Position numbers and translations under genes: made by a program. A stretch of DNA of 64,000 bases. Origin: Lucinisca nassula. Lineage: Eukaryota > Mollusca > Bivalvia > Lucinida > Lucinidae. How positions within the stretch are numbered: position 1 is the stretch's first letter; each line of letters begins with the position of its first letter. The notes below the pieces were generated by a model that saw nothing but the letters and a program-made list of their open reading frames with translations, did no database searches and was not told where the DNA came from. Shown here piece by piece: positions 32,406-45,495 of this stretch. The stretch spans positions 128,866,188 through 128,930,187 of the forward strand of contig OY757015.1 in assembly GCA_963580285.1 (NCBI GenBank). The letters are read 5' to 3'.

Positions 32406-33700
32406 CCTGACTGGATCGCATCACAGCTCATCATGGTTCCCCTTATAAGGTGTATTTCTATTCGGATGTTATGTACCTCTTGAAATGTGTATATTTCAAG
32501 AATTTTACCTTTAACTCCATACTAATATACAAGTACTGTATTTGGCTGACTCATTACCTTAAAACCGGACAGACACCACAGCTCACTACGGCTCCTGTAA
32601 AAGGGAGTGCTTGTACTTCGCTAACACCATTGCGATACCGGGAGTGCTATTGCACGGGTTATTTTCCAACAAAGCCACCCTTTTTCCTCCAATTTTTATG
32701 TAAACAACCTTAGTTATTCCTTCTATTAAACTTCAGTTTATGAGTTATTATACCTTTTTAAATTTATTTTACGTTTTAGTTACTTTCATTTTATTTATCT
32801 ATCCATTTCTTCATTAATCTAAGTGCCGAGATGGTCTTTTTAGTTATGTGTCTCTATCTACATCCTAACGTTGTAGATTTTCATTTTCCACACTTTTTAG
32901 TTTATATACAACCAAAGCTTATATACGGCTGGATAGGCCCAACGGCACTCGAGTTGTAGACTGACCGACATAGACAACGAGACTGATAATAACTTGAGTA
33001 CTACCCTGCCCCTCCACTACCCCTACCACCCTACCCCCCCCCCACACACACACACAATGACCCCAGCTACAGAATGTTACGGTTCAATGATCTTACTATC
33101 CCTAGCTGGAAGATTTTAGCATAACTTTCTCCTACTTTGAAATGGCTGACCCCTATCTCAACAGTCAAAATAATGATGCATGGCAGCTGGTATCGAACAT
33201 GCCTTAAGCATGCAAATGAGTCTAGATAAAGAATAGAGACCCTATCAAATACTCACTGCAAGTTATACGGCTGTCGCATGAGACTATGTAGTTTGTACAA
33301 TGGTACGCCACACAGATAGTTTCATGTGGTGGTCGTGTACACATTATACAGCTAAAGCATACCATAAAACTCAGATGCAAACCATATAGATCTACCATAC
33401 ACCAATGATGAACATTGTCTCAGAGCAGTACGGTGCGGTGCTCTATTTACATTGAGAGTTTGACATATCAAAACATCACGTGACTATTGCTCACGCCACC
33501 ATCCTGTGGGGTTGAAGCAGACGATCCAAAAACAGCTTCCCAGGTCTCGACAAAATTTAATATTGATACCTAGATATATTTGAATAGTTTCATACCCAGA
33601 CAATAACTGATCATACCCCAACCCTCCGCTCAGCTCCGGGTTGGGTCCAATTAAGACAATGTGATTTATAACTGAAAATCGTCCTAGAAGAATGCTGTGT

Positions 33701-35082
33701 AGCCCGGCGTTCGGGAACATCGCGGTACTTACGGAAAAATAGAAATAAATAAATTTGCAACAGTCACCTTTAAACAATTGTTTGATAGTTGTGAAGTTCA
33801 TTTATTCTTCCTCAATCTCATGTATAATGAAGTCCTTTGAAATTCAAAACTTAGCGTAAGTTCTGGTTCAACCGGTAGCCATATTGGAAAATGTTTGTCA
33901 AGGGAGAGAATCCTAACATCGCGGTAAACAGTTGAGGCTCCCTAAGGGGAAAATAAATTATTTTTTTTTTACACCGTTGGCTGTCAATGTTTTAACACAT
34001 AATATTAGCTGGTGATTGTTTAAGTTTGACCAAAGTAGATCAGCTTTAATAGAAACCATGAACATATAAACAGAAACTTAACATATTTACAGGATATTTC
34101 TTTCAATGCTTTGACATTTATGGTTTAGAGAGGCCATGTGGGCACCTGAAAATGCAAGATTCACAACCCTGACTTCAGAACAATACATGGGGTGTGTCCA
34201 AGGAGTGTTAAAAGTCACATTTGGCCCATTTAGAAATAAAGATACTAGAACACCCGAGAAATCCTTCGTCTCCCACAGCCCACATGTACAACACCTCTCT
34301 AGTGTCAACTGAAATATCAGTCAGAATTGTCCTCTTAGGTCAAATGAATTTAACCATTGTTAGTATTTAAACTAGATGTACTGGGCATGGGTTTAAAGTT
34401 CACTTTACTGAAATTGAAGCAGCTTTAGGTGACTTTATGGGCTTGCTATGTCCTGACAGTGGGTCCCTTTCAATATGGTGGTGGGCTTAGCATCAACAGG
34501 CTTAAAAATTAATTAAGTACATACAGGCAACCAATCTGTTCATTACAGGATCCAAATTAAACAAATAATAATATACAGTTTTCATATATACACAAAAACA
34601 CCAGAAACTGTCACAAACAGGCAGAAAGTAACCTCACATAAAAGTTAACTAATTGTCAATTAGTAATTTTCCCCTTTGGAGCCTTATTTTGTTTGCAAAG
34701 TTTGACGGTGGTGCGTGCGCACCCTGGTCTCACCACGTGATCGAAACACGCGGTCATTTTTAAAGGGCTAAGCAGACGATAACCTGTCAAAGTCGGGGTT
34801 AGCATCGGATAATTTTCTCAGTTGCTAGGGATTGAAAAGTAACATGAGGGGTATGCAGACATTCTAAAATGTGAGTTTCATATAAGAAATGCAAAAATAT
34901 TAATAAAATTTATCAGGAAACGATTCATTATCCCATTTTTGTTTTGTAAAGAATCACGTGACTACTGGGTTGCGGGTTTTTCCACTTGAACGGGATCTAG
35001 GGGGCGCTGTGCAATTACGTCAGTGGAAATTACCGATAACGCGATGTTTCCGGATCCGCGATGTTACCGAATGCGACTACTA
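33701..35082. mobile_element. 1.38-kb DNA element private to B2
   Basis: B1 and B3 read GCTGTGTACATCTTGC; B2 reads GCTGTGTA, insertion, then TACATCTTGC, so TA is duplicated. The left end has GGCGTTCGGGAACATCGCGG and the right end the inverse of CCGCGATGTTACCGAATGCG, an imperfect ~25-bp terminal inverted repeat. A further AACATCGCGG lies at 33914. No transposase frame is found. TA duplication and inverted ends suggest a Tc1/mariner-type or similar non-autonomous element. Confidence 0.88.
33936..34684. mobile_element. inner inverted-repeat element nested in the B2 insertion
   Basis: GGCTCCCTAAGGGGAAAATA at 33936 is mirrored by ATTTTCCCCTTTGGAGCC ending at 34683. This suggests a ~750-bp element inserted into the outer one. 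No target duplication is clear. Confidence 0.65.
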
Positions 35083-36571
35083 TACATCTTGCAGAATCAA
35101 AACAACCCGACATTTGCGTCTATAAAGAAGCCGATTTGGAAGAAAAATAGGGTGAGTAAATAGCATAGAATTTCTAACTTTTGACAAAAGTATACGTTTG
35201 TAAAGTAATTTACCGCCTGCTTCCTGTGTCTCGAGACTGGTTATTTCTATAACAACCTCTAAAAGCATGGTGATTTAATACTTTTACACGGAAGGGTTAT
35301 TACAATGACTGCATTGTGGCGACCCGAGGGTTGGGCGCGCCTGTGAACCGGTTAAGGGTCAATGGTTTGGCTATGAATGACTGACTGGCAGTCTCTCGTT
35401 TATGGCTGGATCAACACGGTCCCAAGTCCGTGGTCACATTGTGCTCATTCAATGATAACTAACATGTCGACAAACGAACCATTTTATGCCCAGTCGACAT
35501 CCAAACCACTGAAAGGGCTGTATTTATCGTGTACGTGTATAATTATATATACTCGAGTCGTCGGGAAGCACGGTTATACAACATTTATCAACCATGGTTG
35601 ACTCAATATGATGTTGTTGTTTATATATGCTGTTATCAATGTTGTTTTACTACTTAACTGCGTTTTCAGCGTTGCTTCGACGTCGATTTGACGTTGAGTG
35701 TATGTTGGATAGCATCTGCCTGGTATCACTCAGCTCACCCTTATTGAACACAGTCACTTTTGTTTCTAATGTCCCACAGGGCACTGTGCTCAGACCCGCA
35801 TTATTCGTTTCCAAAAATTACCTTGGTATCACTCAGCTCTCCCTTATTGAACACATTAATTTTTGTTTCTAGTGTCCCACAGGGCTCTGTGCTTAGACCC
35901 ACCTTATTAATTTCCAAAAATTACCTTGATATGTTTCTAACCTGACTGGATCGCATCACAGCTCATCATGGTTCCCCTTATAAGGTGTATTTCTATTCGG
36001 ATGTTATGTACCTCTTGAAATGTGTATATTTCAAGAATTTTACCTTTAACTCCATACTAATATACAAGTACTGTATTTGGCTGACTCATTACCTTAAAAC
36101 CGGACAGACACCACAGCTCACTGCGGCTCCTGTAAAAGGGAGTGCTTGTACTTCGCTAACACCATTGCGATACCGGGAGTGCTATTGCACGGGTTATTTT
36201 CCAACAAAGCCACCCTTTTTCCTCCAATTTTTATGTAAACAACCTTAGTTATTCCTTCTATTAAACTTCAGTTTATGAGTTATTATACCTTTTTAAATTT
36301 ATTTTACGTTTTAGTTACTTTCATTTTATTTATCTATCCATTTCTTCATTAATCTAAGTGCCGAGATGGTCTTTTTAGTTATGTGTCTCTATCTACATCC
36401 TAACGTTGTAGATTTTCATTTTCCACACTTTTTAGTTTATATACAACCAAAGCTTATATACGGCTGGATAGGCCCAACGGCACTCGAGTTGTAGACTGAC
36501 CGACATAGACAACGAGACTGATAATAACTTGAGTACTACCCTGCCCCTCCACTACCCCTACCACCCTACCC

Positions 36572-36602
<31 letters not shown>

Positions 36603-36857
36603 AATGACCCCAGCTACAGAATGTTACGGTTCAATGATCTTACTATCCCTAGATGGAAGATTTTAGCATAACTTTCTCCTACTTTGAAATGGCTGACCCC
36701 TATCTCAACAGTCAAAATAATGATGCATGGCAGCTGGTATCGAACATGCCTTAAGCATGCAAATGAGACTAGATAAAGAATAGAGACCCTATCAAATACT
36801 CACTGCAAGTTATACGGCTGTCGCATGAGACTATGTAGTTTGTACAATGGTACGCCA

Positions 36858-38615
36858 CACAGATAGTTTCATGTGGTGGTCGTGTACACATTATACAGCT
36901 AAAGCATACCATAAAACTCAGATGCAAACCATATAGATCTACCATACACCAATGATGAACATTGTCTCAGAGCAGTACGGTGCGGTGCTCTATTTACATT
37001 GAGAGTTTGACATATCAAAACATCACGTGACTATTGCTCACGCCACCATCCTGTGGGGTTGAAGCAGACGATCCAAAAACAGCTTCCCAGGTCTCGACAA
37101 AATTTAATATTGATACCTAGATATATTTGAATAGTTTCATACCCAGACAATAACTGATCATACCCCAACCCTCCGCTCAGCTCCGGGTTGGGTCCAATTA
37201 AGACAATGTGATTTATAACTGAAAATCGTCCTAGAAGAATGCTGTGTACATCTTGCAGAATCAAAACAACCCGACATTTGCGTCTATAAAGAAGCCGATT
37301 TGGAAGAAAAATAGGGTGAGTAAATAGCATAGAATTTCTAACTTTTGACAAAAGTATACGTTTGTAAAGTAATTTACCGCCTGCTTCCTGTGTCTCGAGA
37401 CTGGTTATTTCTATAACAACCTCTAAAAGCATGGTGATTTAATACTTTTACACGGAAGGGTTATTACAATGACTGCATTGTGGCGACCCGAGGGTTGGGC
37501 GCGCCTGTGAACCGGTTAAGGGTCAATGGTTTGGCTATGAATGACTGACTGGCAGTCTCTCGTTTATGGCTGGATCAACACGGTCCCAAGTCCGTGGTCA
37601 CATTGTGCTCATTCAATGATAACTAACATGTCGACAAACGAACCATTTTATGCCCAGTCGACATCCAAACCACTGAAAGGGTTGTATTTATCGTGTACGT
37701 GTATAATTATATATACTCGAGTCGTCGGGAAGCACGGTTATACAACATTTATCAACCATGGTTGACTCAATATGATGTTGTTGTTTATATATGCTGTTAT
37801 CAATGTTGTTTTACTACTTAACTGCGTTTTCAGCGTTGCTTCGACGTCGATTTGACGTTGAGTGTATGTTGGATAGCATCTGCCTGGTATCACTCAGCTC
37901 ACCCTTATTGAACACAGTCACTTTTGTTTCTAATGTCCCACAGGGCACTGTGCTCAGACCCGCATTATTCGTTTCCAAAAATTACCTTGGTATCACTCAG
38001 CTCTCCCTTATTGAACACATTAATTTTTGTTTCTAGTGTCCCACAGGGCTCTGTGCTTAGACCCACCTTATTAATTTCCAAAAATTACCTTGATATGTTT
38101 CTAACCTGACTGGATCGCATCACAGCTCATCATGGTTCCCCTTATAAGGTGTATTTCTATTCGGATGTTATGTACCTCTTGAAATGTGTATATTTCAAGA
38201 ATTTTACCTTTAACTCCATACTAATATACAAGTACTGTATTTGGCTGACTCATTACCTTAAAACCGGACAGACACCACAGCTCACTACGGCTCCTGTAAA
38301 AGGGAGTGCTTGTACTTCGCTAACACCATTGCGATACCGGGAGTGCTATTGCACGGGTTATTTTCCAACAAAGCCACCCTTTTTCCTCCAATTTTTATGT
38401 AAACAACCTTAGTTATTCCTTCTATTAAACTTCAGTTTATGAGTTATTATACCTTTTTAAATTTATTTTACGTTTTAGTTACTTTCATTTTATTTATCTA
38501 TCCATTTCTTCATTAATCTAAGTGCCGAGATGGTCTTTTTAGTTATGTGTCTCTATCTACATCCTAACGTTGTAGATTTTCATTTTCCACACTTTTTAGT
38601 TTATATACAACCAAA
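36858..38615. repeat. unit B3, truncated at A2 join
   Basis: Matches B1 up to CAACCAAAG, then joins A2 (GTTTAAATTCCG), sharing a single G. The last ~395 bp of the unit is missing. Confidence 0.95.
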
Positions 38616-39310
38616 GTTTAAATTCCGCCTTCGGAAGTCTTAACATTAGACATCTGAAACTTTCTCTTCCTTTTATTTCTTCTTAAATCATTCTCATGAA
38701 ATCCACTCCGTAAATTAAAAGATTTAGTATAATGCGTCTTTTCAACCTATTAATGAAAGCTGATGAACATGACTGCAGTAAAGTGACAATCAACTGATGA
38801 CTGGGCTGCAGCACAGCAAAATATAGAATTTAGCAGGTGCGACCATCGAAGGAGGCGGAGGAACTGATAATTAGGGGATAGCCGTATTCCAAATTGTCAT
38901 TTGGGGAGGTGAATCGGAGGTGTTACGGTCGGAAATTTCGTTTTACGGCGACGCGTTAGCGGAGCCGTAAAAGGAAATTTGCGACAGTAAAACCGATGAT
39001 TTACCTCCCGAATACAGTTATCCCTATCTTACAGCATTTATTCGGTTGTTTTGTTAAAAATTGTACTATTTTGCACAAAGCTGCAGGCTCTGTGAGCTGC
39101 GTAAAACCAAACGTTGGTTTGTAAAATATAATGAAGCAGATTTTGACGTTATCAAATCAGACGTCGCGTTACATATGTTAGTACATTAGACTGTCAATTC
39201 AATTATGCATTCGATAAAACTGGAAACAAGGAGTTTCCATTTAGTGAGAGATTGGCACCTTTCATTGATAATATGCAAGTTCGAACAGAGGGAGTTATCA
39301 GGCTACTTAA

Positions 39311-40409
39311 CCCCGGTCCCACAGAGCTTGCGACCGCGATGCGACCTCTCTGCGACTAAAAAAAATGGCAATCGCGGAGCGGTTGCAGAAGTCGCACGGA
39401 GGTTTTATAAAGGTTGCAGCAAGGTCGCGGGTTGGTCGCCGATCAAATTTAGTCGCCGATCGTCTTTTGTGCATGCACAAAAGACTGGCTGCGACTGATT
39501 TTGATCGCAGACTAGTTGCAATGGTTTTCTAGACGTCGCAGACCAATCTCCGATCGATCGCCGAACAGTCACCGATCGATCCCCGACCGAATTTATGCAA
39601 ATTTGGCTGTAAATTCTAGCAACCTTATTGCAACTTATCGGAGACTGGTCGCAGACCGATCGCCGACTAATCGCCGACTGATCCGCGATCGATCCACGAC
39701 CTATCGGCGATCAGTCGGCAACTGTTCGGCGATGGGTCGGCGATCGATCGGAGATTGGTCAGTGATAAGTCGGCAATTGGTCTGCGATTGGTCTGCAACT
39801 GGTCGCCGACAAGCTGTAAAAAGGTGTGAAAACCACCGAACGATTATAGCGCCAACTACAATAAAAAACTGTTAACATCCTAGCATCATTGCGACGACAG
39901 CTTTCAAAGAGGCAACATGGTTCGGAGAGGCGGGCAAAAGAAAACGGCGGCGAAGTCGAAAAAAACGGGAAGCTAGGCACGGACACCAATTTCGGATGAC
40001 GAGGACTTGCAGCAGCCCAGAGAAGACTCTCAGCAGTCGAAAATTTAGTTTATTTTTGTCTGTGTCAAACAAAAACGCAAAACAGTCTCCGACAAGTCGC
40101 CGATCGGTTTTATCCAGTCTCTGAAGAGTCGCCGATTGATCGCCGACTAGTCCCCGATCATGTTTTACTTGTTGCAAGTCAGTCGCCGATCATACGGCGA
40201 TTCTTCGGCGACCAGTCGCTGATCAATCGCCGACTTTGGGCAATATTAATCGCCGATTGTTCGGCGACCGGTCGCCGACTAGTCGGCGACGGGTCGGCGA
40301 TCACATTTACGGAGCAAATTTAGTTGCAACAGTTGCAAAGGTCGCGGGCCAGTTGCAACGATATCAGTTGCAGAGAGGTCGCAACGCAGTCGCAAGGTCT
40401 GTGGGACCT
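39311..40409. mobile_element. TCGGCGA-dense DNA element (A2)
   Basis: Copy of 22874-23974, two bases shorter at the left edge. Same inverted ends, same central short frame. Confidence 0.88.
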
Positions 40410-40678
40410 TGAGAGATTGGCACCTTTCATTGATAATATGCAAGTTCGAACAGAGGGAGTTATCAGGCTACTTAAGGGCTTAAATCCTTCTAAAGCTTTA
40501 GAGCCTGATGTGCTACACCCTACAACCCTTAAACAAACAGGGTCCAGTATTTTAACGTTTGTTTCAGCAATCTGTTAAAACTGTAAAAAATCCCAAACGA
40601 ATGGCGTCTTGTAAAAGATTCACCTCTTTAAGAAATGCTCGCAACTATCGCCCTGTGTCACTGACATGCGTACCATAT

Positions 40679-40914
40679 GGGCCCCGTCAAGCGATTTTGG
40701 TACTTATCGCCTATGCGAGCAGCGAAGGTTCAGGCGAGCCTGCGCATCCGCGCAGTCTCGCCAGAACCTTCGCTGCTCGCTCATACAAGCAGTGAATCAA
40801 GAGGAACCTTCAGACAGAAAGCCATATCCCTGGCTCCTCTGAATGGCTGGGCATGCGCAGTTAAAATTTGTCATGACGGAATGCTCGAAGACCCCAATTC
40901 GGTTGCCGGGGCTC
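40679..40914. mobile_element. GGGCCCCG MITE (A2)
   Basis: Copy of 24244-24479 with ATAT on both sides (40675-40678 and 40915-40918). Confidence 0.9.
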
Positions 40915-41400
40915 ATATAAGTTGCTTGAGCATATTGTTTGCTCAAACACCATAGCTCACCTGGATGAACACCAACTTTTATCAGACAGGCGACATGCAT
41001 TTCGGCAAAGATGCAGTTGTAAACTTAGCTGACCACGGTCATAAATGATTCGGTTGTCATCTTTGACAACTGAGGACAGGTGGATACATTTATTCTATAG
41101 TTCGAAAAAGCTTTGGACACACACCCTTATGAACTACTTAAAAGCAAATTATTTTGTTATGGCATTAGCGGGAAGACTCTCAAATGTATAGATTCCTTTC
41201 ATTGCTGTTCTCATTGTATACCACTGATATTGACTCCGAAATAAGACTTCTCCCATATGACTGTGTGTGCTATCGTAAATAAGGGAGGTAGATGACTCAT
41301 TGAAACTAGATTGGTAAGTGTCTTTGGGCAAGAAAATGTGGTATGATAATTCTGCCTGTTAAATGCAATTTTATGCCGATAGCTAGGAAACGAACAAACA

Positions 41401-41756
41401 AAATAGAAGTGAAGGCAATGATCAGGAATCGATACAATTAACCCACAGCTCCCATCAGAGACACCATAGGGGAAGAAACACAAACATAAAATGACTAGAC
41501 CTTAATGGAAACATCAATGACGGAAAGCCAAAAGGACAGTTACTTTCCCACGAAATGGCCAATTGTCTACCCAAAACAAAAACAATGTAAGCGATACACC
41601 ACAAAGACAAACCATAACAAAATAAATCGCAACAGAAGAACCGCCTTGGAACGGTCAGTGAAACGACTTCCACTAGGGGACTTAAGTCGATTTAACGCGG
41701 CCGCAATCCTCGCCCTTACTCCCGTCGCGATTTAGACAAATAATTTGGTCAGTGCA
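41401..41756 (+). mobile_element. R2 repeat copy (A2)
   Basis: Same as 24966-25320, one base different (CCCACAGCTCC here, CCCATAGCTCC in A1). Confidence 0.88.
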
Positions 41757-42135
41757 CTTTAGAGGGAACTGTCTTCGAAAATGTAGATTCCATTAAATGC
41801 CTTGTCTAGACCATCACATATGACTTGAGATGGAAAACTAGTTCCAGCAACATTTGTACAAAGGCCACACATGATTTCTTTAAACGAAATATGTATGGGT
41901 AAATCCAGGATGCAAAAGAAGCAGCATACAAAAGAAATATTTGTTTGCCCGATCTTGCAATATGTTAAATGTGTCTGGCAACCACAGGGAGAGGTCCTTC
42001 AGGATAAAAAAATCGGAAAACGTTCAGAACAGGACAGTTACTTTTGTAATGAGCAATAACTGCTTTGATACTCAACGAATGGCAGGAAAACTGAAAAAAA
42101 AAAAAGTTGGGAGTCTCCCAGGAAAAGGAGGAGAA

Positions 42136-42451
42136 GGGTGGCCACGTAAAATCGATTTAAGCCCCACGGTGGAAATCTTCCACTGACCGTTCCAAGGCGG
42201 CTCTTCTGTGGCGATTTATTTATGTTATTGTTTGTTGCTTACTGTGTGTATCACTTGTGTCTTTTAATTTTGTATGGCCATATGGCCATTTTGTGGGAAA
42301 GTAACTGTCCTTATGGCCTTCCTTTGTTTAGGTTTCCATTATGGTCTGGTCGCTTAATGTTTGTATTTCTTTCCGTTTGGTGTCTTTTATGGGTGGAGTA
42401 TGTTAATTGTATCAATTCCTGATCTTTGTTTTACTTCTACTTTGTACACTT
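42136..42451 (-). mobile_element. R2 repeat copy (A2)
   Basis: Same as 25700-26015. The A-run before it is one base longer than in A1, which shifts the frame of an unrelated short ORF. Confidence 0.82.
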
Positions 42452-42737
42452 GTACAAAGGTATAAAGGTTGCTGCCAGCATTTCACCAGATGACTTCGTT
42501 CCCCAATTCGGAGCTACAGAATTCGCCAATCTTTGGTATTTCAGATCCTATTGCAAGAACTGGTATAACAAAGAAATATTCTCACCTCAGGTCATTAGAA
42601 ATCGGAAGGCCCTTCCAGATTCGGTAATTTCTGCAAAAGGTAAAGTAGCTAAGTTTACTTATTTGGTGAGAGGTAGGCACAAATTTCATGCTTCACGGGT
42701 CCTGTTAAATAAATGTCATTTGACGTGTCACCAGTAA
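42426..42737 (+). CDS. hypothetical 103-codon frame (A2)
   Basis: Duplicate of the frame at 25990-26301 with one substitution (HASR for HVSR). No recognised function. Confidence 0.35.
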   Translation: MFYFYFVHLYKGIKVAASISPDDFVPQFGATEFANLWYFRSYCKNWYNKEIFSPQVIRNRKALPDSVISAKGKVAKFTYLVRGRHKFHASRVLLNKCHLTCHQ

Positions 42738-42830
42738 CAGTTCGGATTCTGATTCTGAAGACTCAGATTAGCCGGCGCGAATATGACGACTGATATCGGT
42801 GTGTTCGCAAGTCACAGGCGGCATGTTAAC

Positions 42831-43514
42831 AAGTCCGCGGAATTAACACCCCTTTAAACCTCACCTTACATGGAGAAAAATGGGGTTTACAGCGGTATAT
42901 GTTATTTTCCTTATTTCTGCTCCAAGACATAGGTTGTAGGTTGGTTGTACCCAGAACCAATATAATACAAAAATGCCACATATTTTCAGTAGAAAAATAA
43001 CGGTCCTGGTTAGAATGCACTTGATCGCATGGATGTGTAATCGTAATGGGGGACACATGCTTTGTTTCTTTGTTCGTTTGATTTGAAGTTCAATGTCCCC
43101 TTCAACACTGTATAGGTTGTTTTGGAGACGTTGCTTCCAATTGTATGGGACTTTTATCAGACATTGAGATGAAATGACATCTCAAGCCCTGTCACCCAAT
43201 GAAACCAAAAGGGCTTATAAGCATGGACGGTCCGACTCGTCGGTTTCAGCTCTGCGTGGAAGTATCATGCAGCCCATCTATTTCTTCAAGACCCGATGGG
43301 CGGGCGTGGGGTCGAGAAGGACCAGGCATACAATAGAAAGTGAAAACGCTGATATCATAGCAACAGATAAGGTTGGAATTGTTTCATAATTGAAGAATAT
43401 CATTCCTTATTTCTCCGCATAAACCTATGTTGTGTGTATTGAATAGAACCGCCTGCTGAGGCGGTTCTAATGAATAGCCACAACATAGGTTTTTATGGAG
43501 AATAGAGACAAAAC
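42831..43514. mobile_element. P1 fragment, R1 and P1 palindrome (A2)
   Basis: Three elements in the A1 order: P1 fragment 42831-42996, R1 43076-43311 (minus), P1-related palindrome 43398-43514. They differ from A1 by one or two bases. Confidence 0.85.
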
Positions 43515-43708
43515 TATCCTTCATATATTACAAAATACCAACCTTATATGTTATGTGATATGGATGCAAGGAATCGCTTACGCATCTGCATCTTCGCTGA
43601 TCGCCTTTATCTGTGTCCGACTCATGGCATGAATGATGCGTATCTATATACAGTCAAACATGCAGATTGCCGAATGCGTTCATCTGTACATAGACAGGTA
43701 AAATGGGT

Positions 43709-43721
<13 letters not shown>

Positions 43722-43767
<46 letters not shown>

Positions 43768-43923
43768 ATCACCAGGCACGCTCTAAGGACATGTTCACGA
43801 GTACTTGAACAACAGTATACGCGACATGAAAGTTTTAATATACCTGTAGCAACTTATTCGCGCCATTTAATGGGGCACCGCAGCGAGACCCCTCCAGTTG
43901 CTTATCGGTACATGGCGCAATTT

Positions 43924-43973
<50 letters not shown>
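43722..43973. repeat. two (AG)n microsatellites (A2)
   Basis: 43722-43766 and 43925-43973; the first is 28 bp shorter than in A1. Confidence 0.96.
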
Positions 43974-43977
<4 letters not shown>

Positions 43978-44243
43978 TGGGATAATACCTAAGAAACTCC
44001 CAAATAACTTCCAGTCCTGAGTGCTGAGTGCATGTGTTTTATGAATCAGGGCTAAGGACAGAAAGGAAGGGCTGGATAATGCTGGGAAATCTTTTGACTA
44101 GTACAAAAACACCATGCATAAACTAAATTCAGTGTATCTTTAATATGGTTTGGAATGTACTGGATCTTAAAACTTTTAGTGTAAAACCTGCTAAAGAAAA
44201 TGTATATGTCCGTGATCCCAAGCTTATGACCACTGAGACCACT

Positions 44244-45311
44244 GAGACAGAACACTCTACAATGAGCTTAATACATTCAAGGAGGTTAGTTGTCAGTCTT
44301 TAACGAAAGAAAGTACAGTATGGACAGCTGCCGGATGGATCATTGCAAACGTCATACTTAGTCGGTTGAAGGAACACACCTCGTATGGTCATTGTAAGTG
44401 TTATACACTGAAGCAACGAATACCTAGCAGAACTGAAAAGTATGGAGTGTAAACGTTTTCTGGGCCAGGTTAAACTAGTTTCGACCAATTAAGCCTCATC
44501 AAAGTTTTATTGTCCGGCAAAGCTCATAAAAAGGTGCAGCATTTCCACCATGGTATAATTGCCTGGGTCCTGGATGGTAAGTTTTCTTATCGATTCGTTT
44601 GAATAATAGAGTCAAACAAGAATGTTGTACAAGCGCTCCAGAGCTGTTCAGCATGATATTTTCTGCCAGACACACAGACGTTTTCAACGATGGTGACAAT
44701 AGTTTACCAATTAGACACGCTTTAATAGGAAGCTTTTCAAATTAACAAGTTTGCAAGATAAATTCAAGGTGCATAGGTGTGAGACGTGTTCCATTTTACT
44801 AACGAAATCGCAAAGGGTGTTCCAACAAGATCAATGCGAAACGTGTGGATAAAGTTTATCCGATTTATGTGACAAGCATAATTCACAGTCAGCATAAAAA
44901 GTCTGAGGTGGCATATCAACCAGCATCTGGAAAGCCTTGCACCAAAACAATGACAGGTCAGCGGTTGCAAGTTGTAGACAAAGTCCCAAATTCAAACTCG
45001 TCCACGATTGTATGGCTGTCTTCAGAGGCACATTGCCAAAGCTTTATGCTCATTGATAATGGGTTCAACGTCAGGCTTGCTAAACCTAGCACAGCATATG
45101 GCCTATTAAGTGAAAGTGTTTGGATCGAAGTGGAATCAACCTCACTACAAAGCTGGAAGTCTACAGATTGTGGTGCTGCCAATACTATTATACGCATGTG
45201 GAACTTGGAACGTTTACCAAAGACTGAACGCTTATTCAAAAACAAATATTGAAACAGACCCCCAGGAAAAGTCACAATCAAAGATTACAGTCTACCAATG
45301 CCACTAGAAGA
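44244..45311 (+). pseudogene. second LINE RT relic (A2)
   Basis: Duplicate of 27838-28905 with two single-base differences near 44620-44670. Same stops and frames. Confidence 0.87.
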
Positions 45312-45495
45312 AAGAATATTTAACAATAAGGAAAACAAAAAAGAAAAAGAAACGAATTACAAACAACACAGCAACCAGCTCAGTGCAACATACACAATTA
45401 ATTAAAACAAGCAAATTCAACAGAGAATTTATGTCCCCCGCCTTTTTTTCATTCGTGCTGTTAAAAAATAAGTAGGTTAACCTGGCAACATGTAA

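Larger units (their letters stand above)
31159..33310. repeat. unit B1 of 2.15-kb tandem array
   Basis: 2152 bp from CACAGATAGTTTCATGTGG to TACGCCA, repeated as B2 (with insertion) and a partial B3. It contains a minus-strand 133-codon frame, a duplicated RT motif and a C-run with (CA)n near 33040. Differences from B2/B3 are a handful of bases. Confidence 0.95.
33311..36857. repeat. unit B2 with private insertion
   Basis: Same sequence as B1, plus the insertion at 33701-35084 and a longer C/(CA) tract at 36570-36603. Confidence 0.95.
39227..41395 (+). pseudogene. non-LTR retrotransposon RT relic (A2)
   Basis: Copy of the A1 relic at 22760-24960 with the same stops, the same two insertions (39311-40409 and 40679-40914) and the same 66-bp direct repeats. 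The shared defects show that decay preceded the duplication. Confidence 0.88.
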
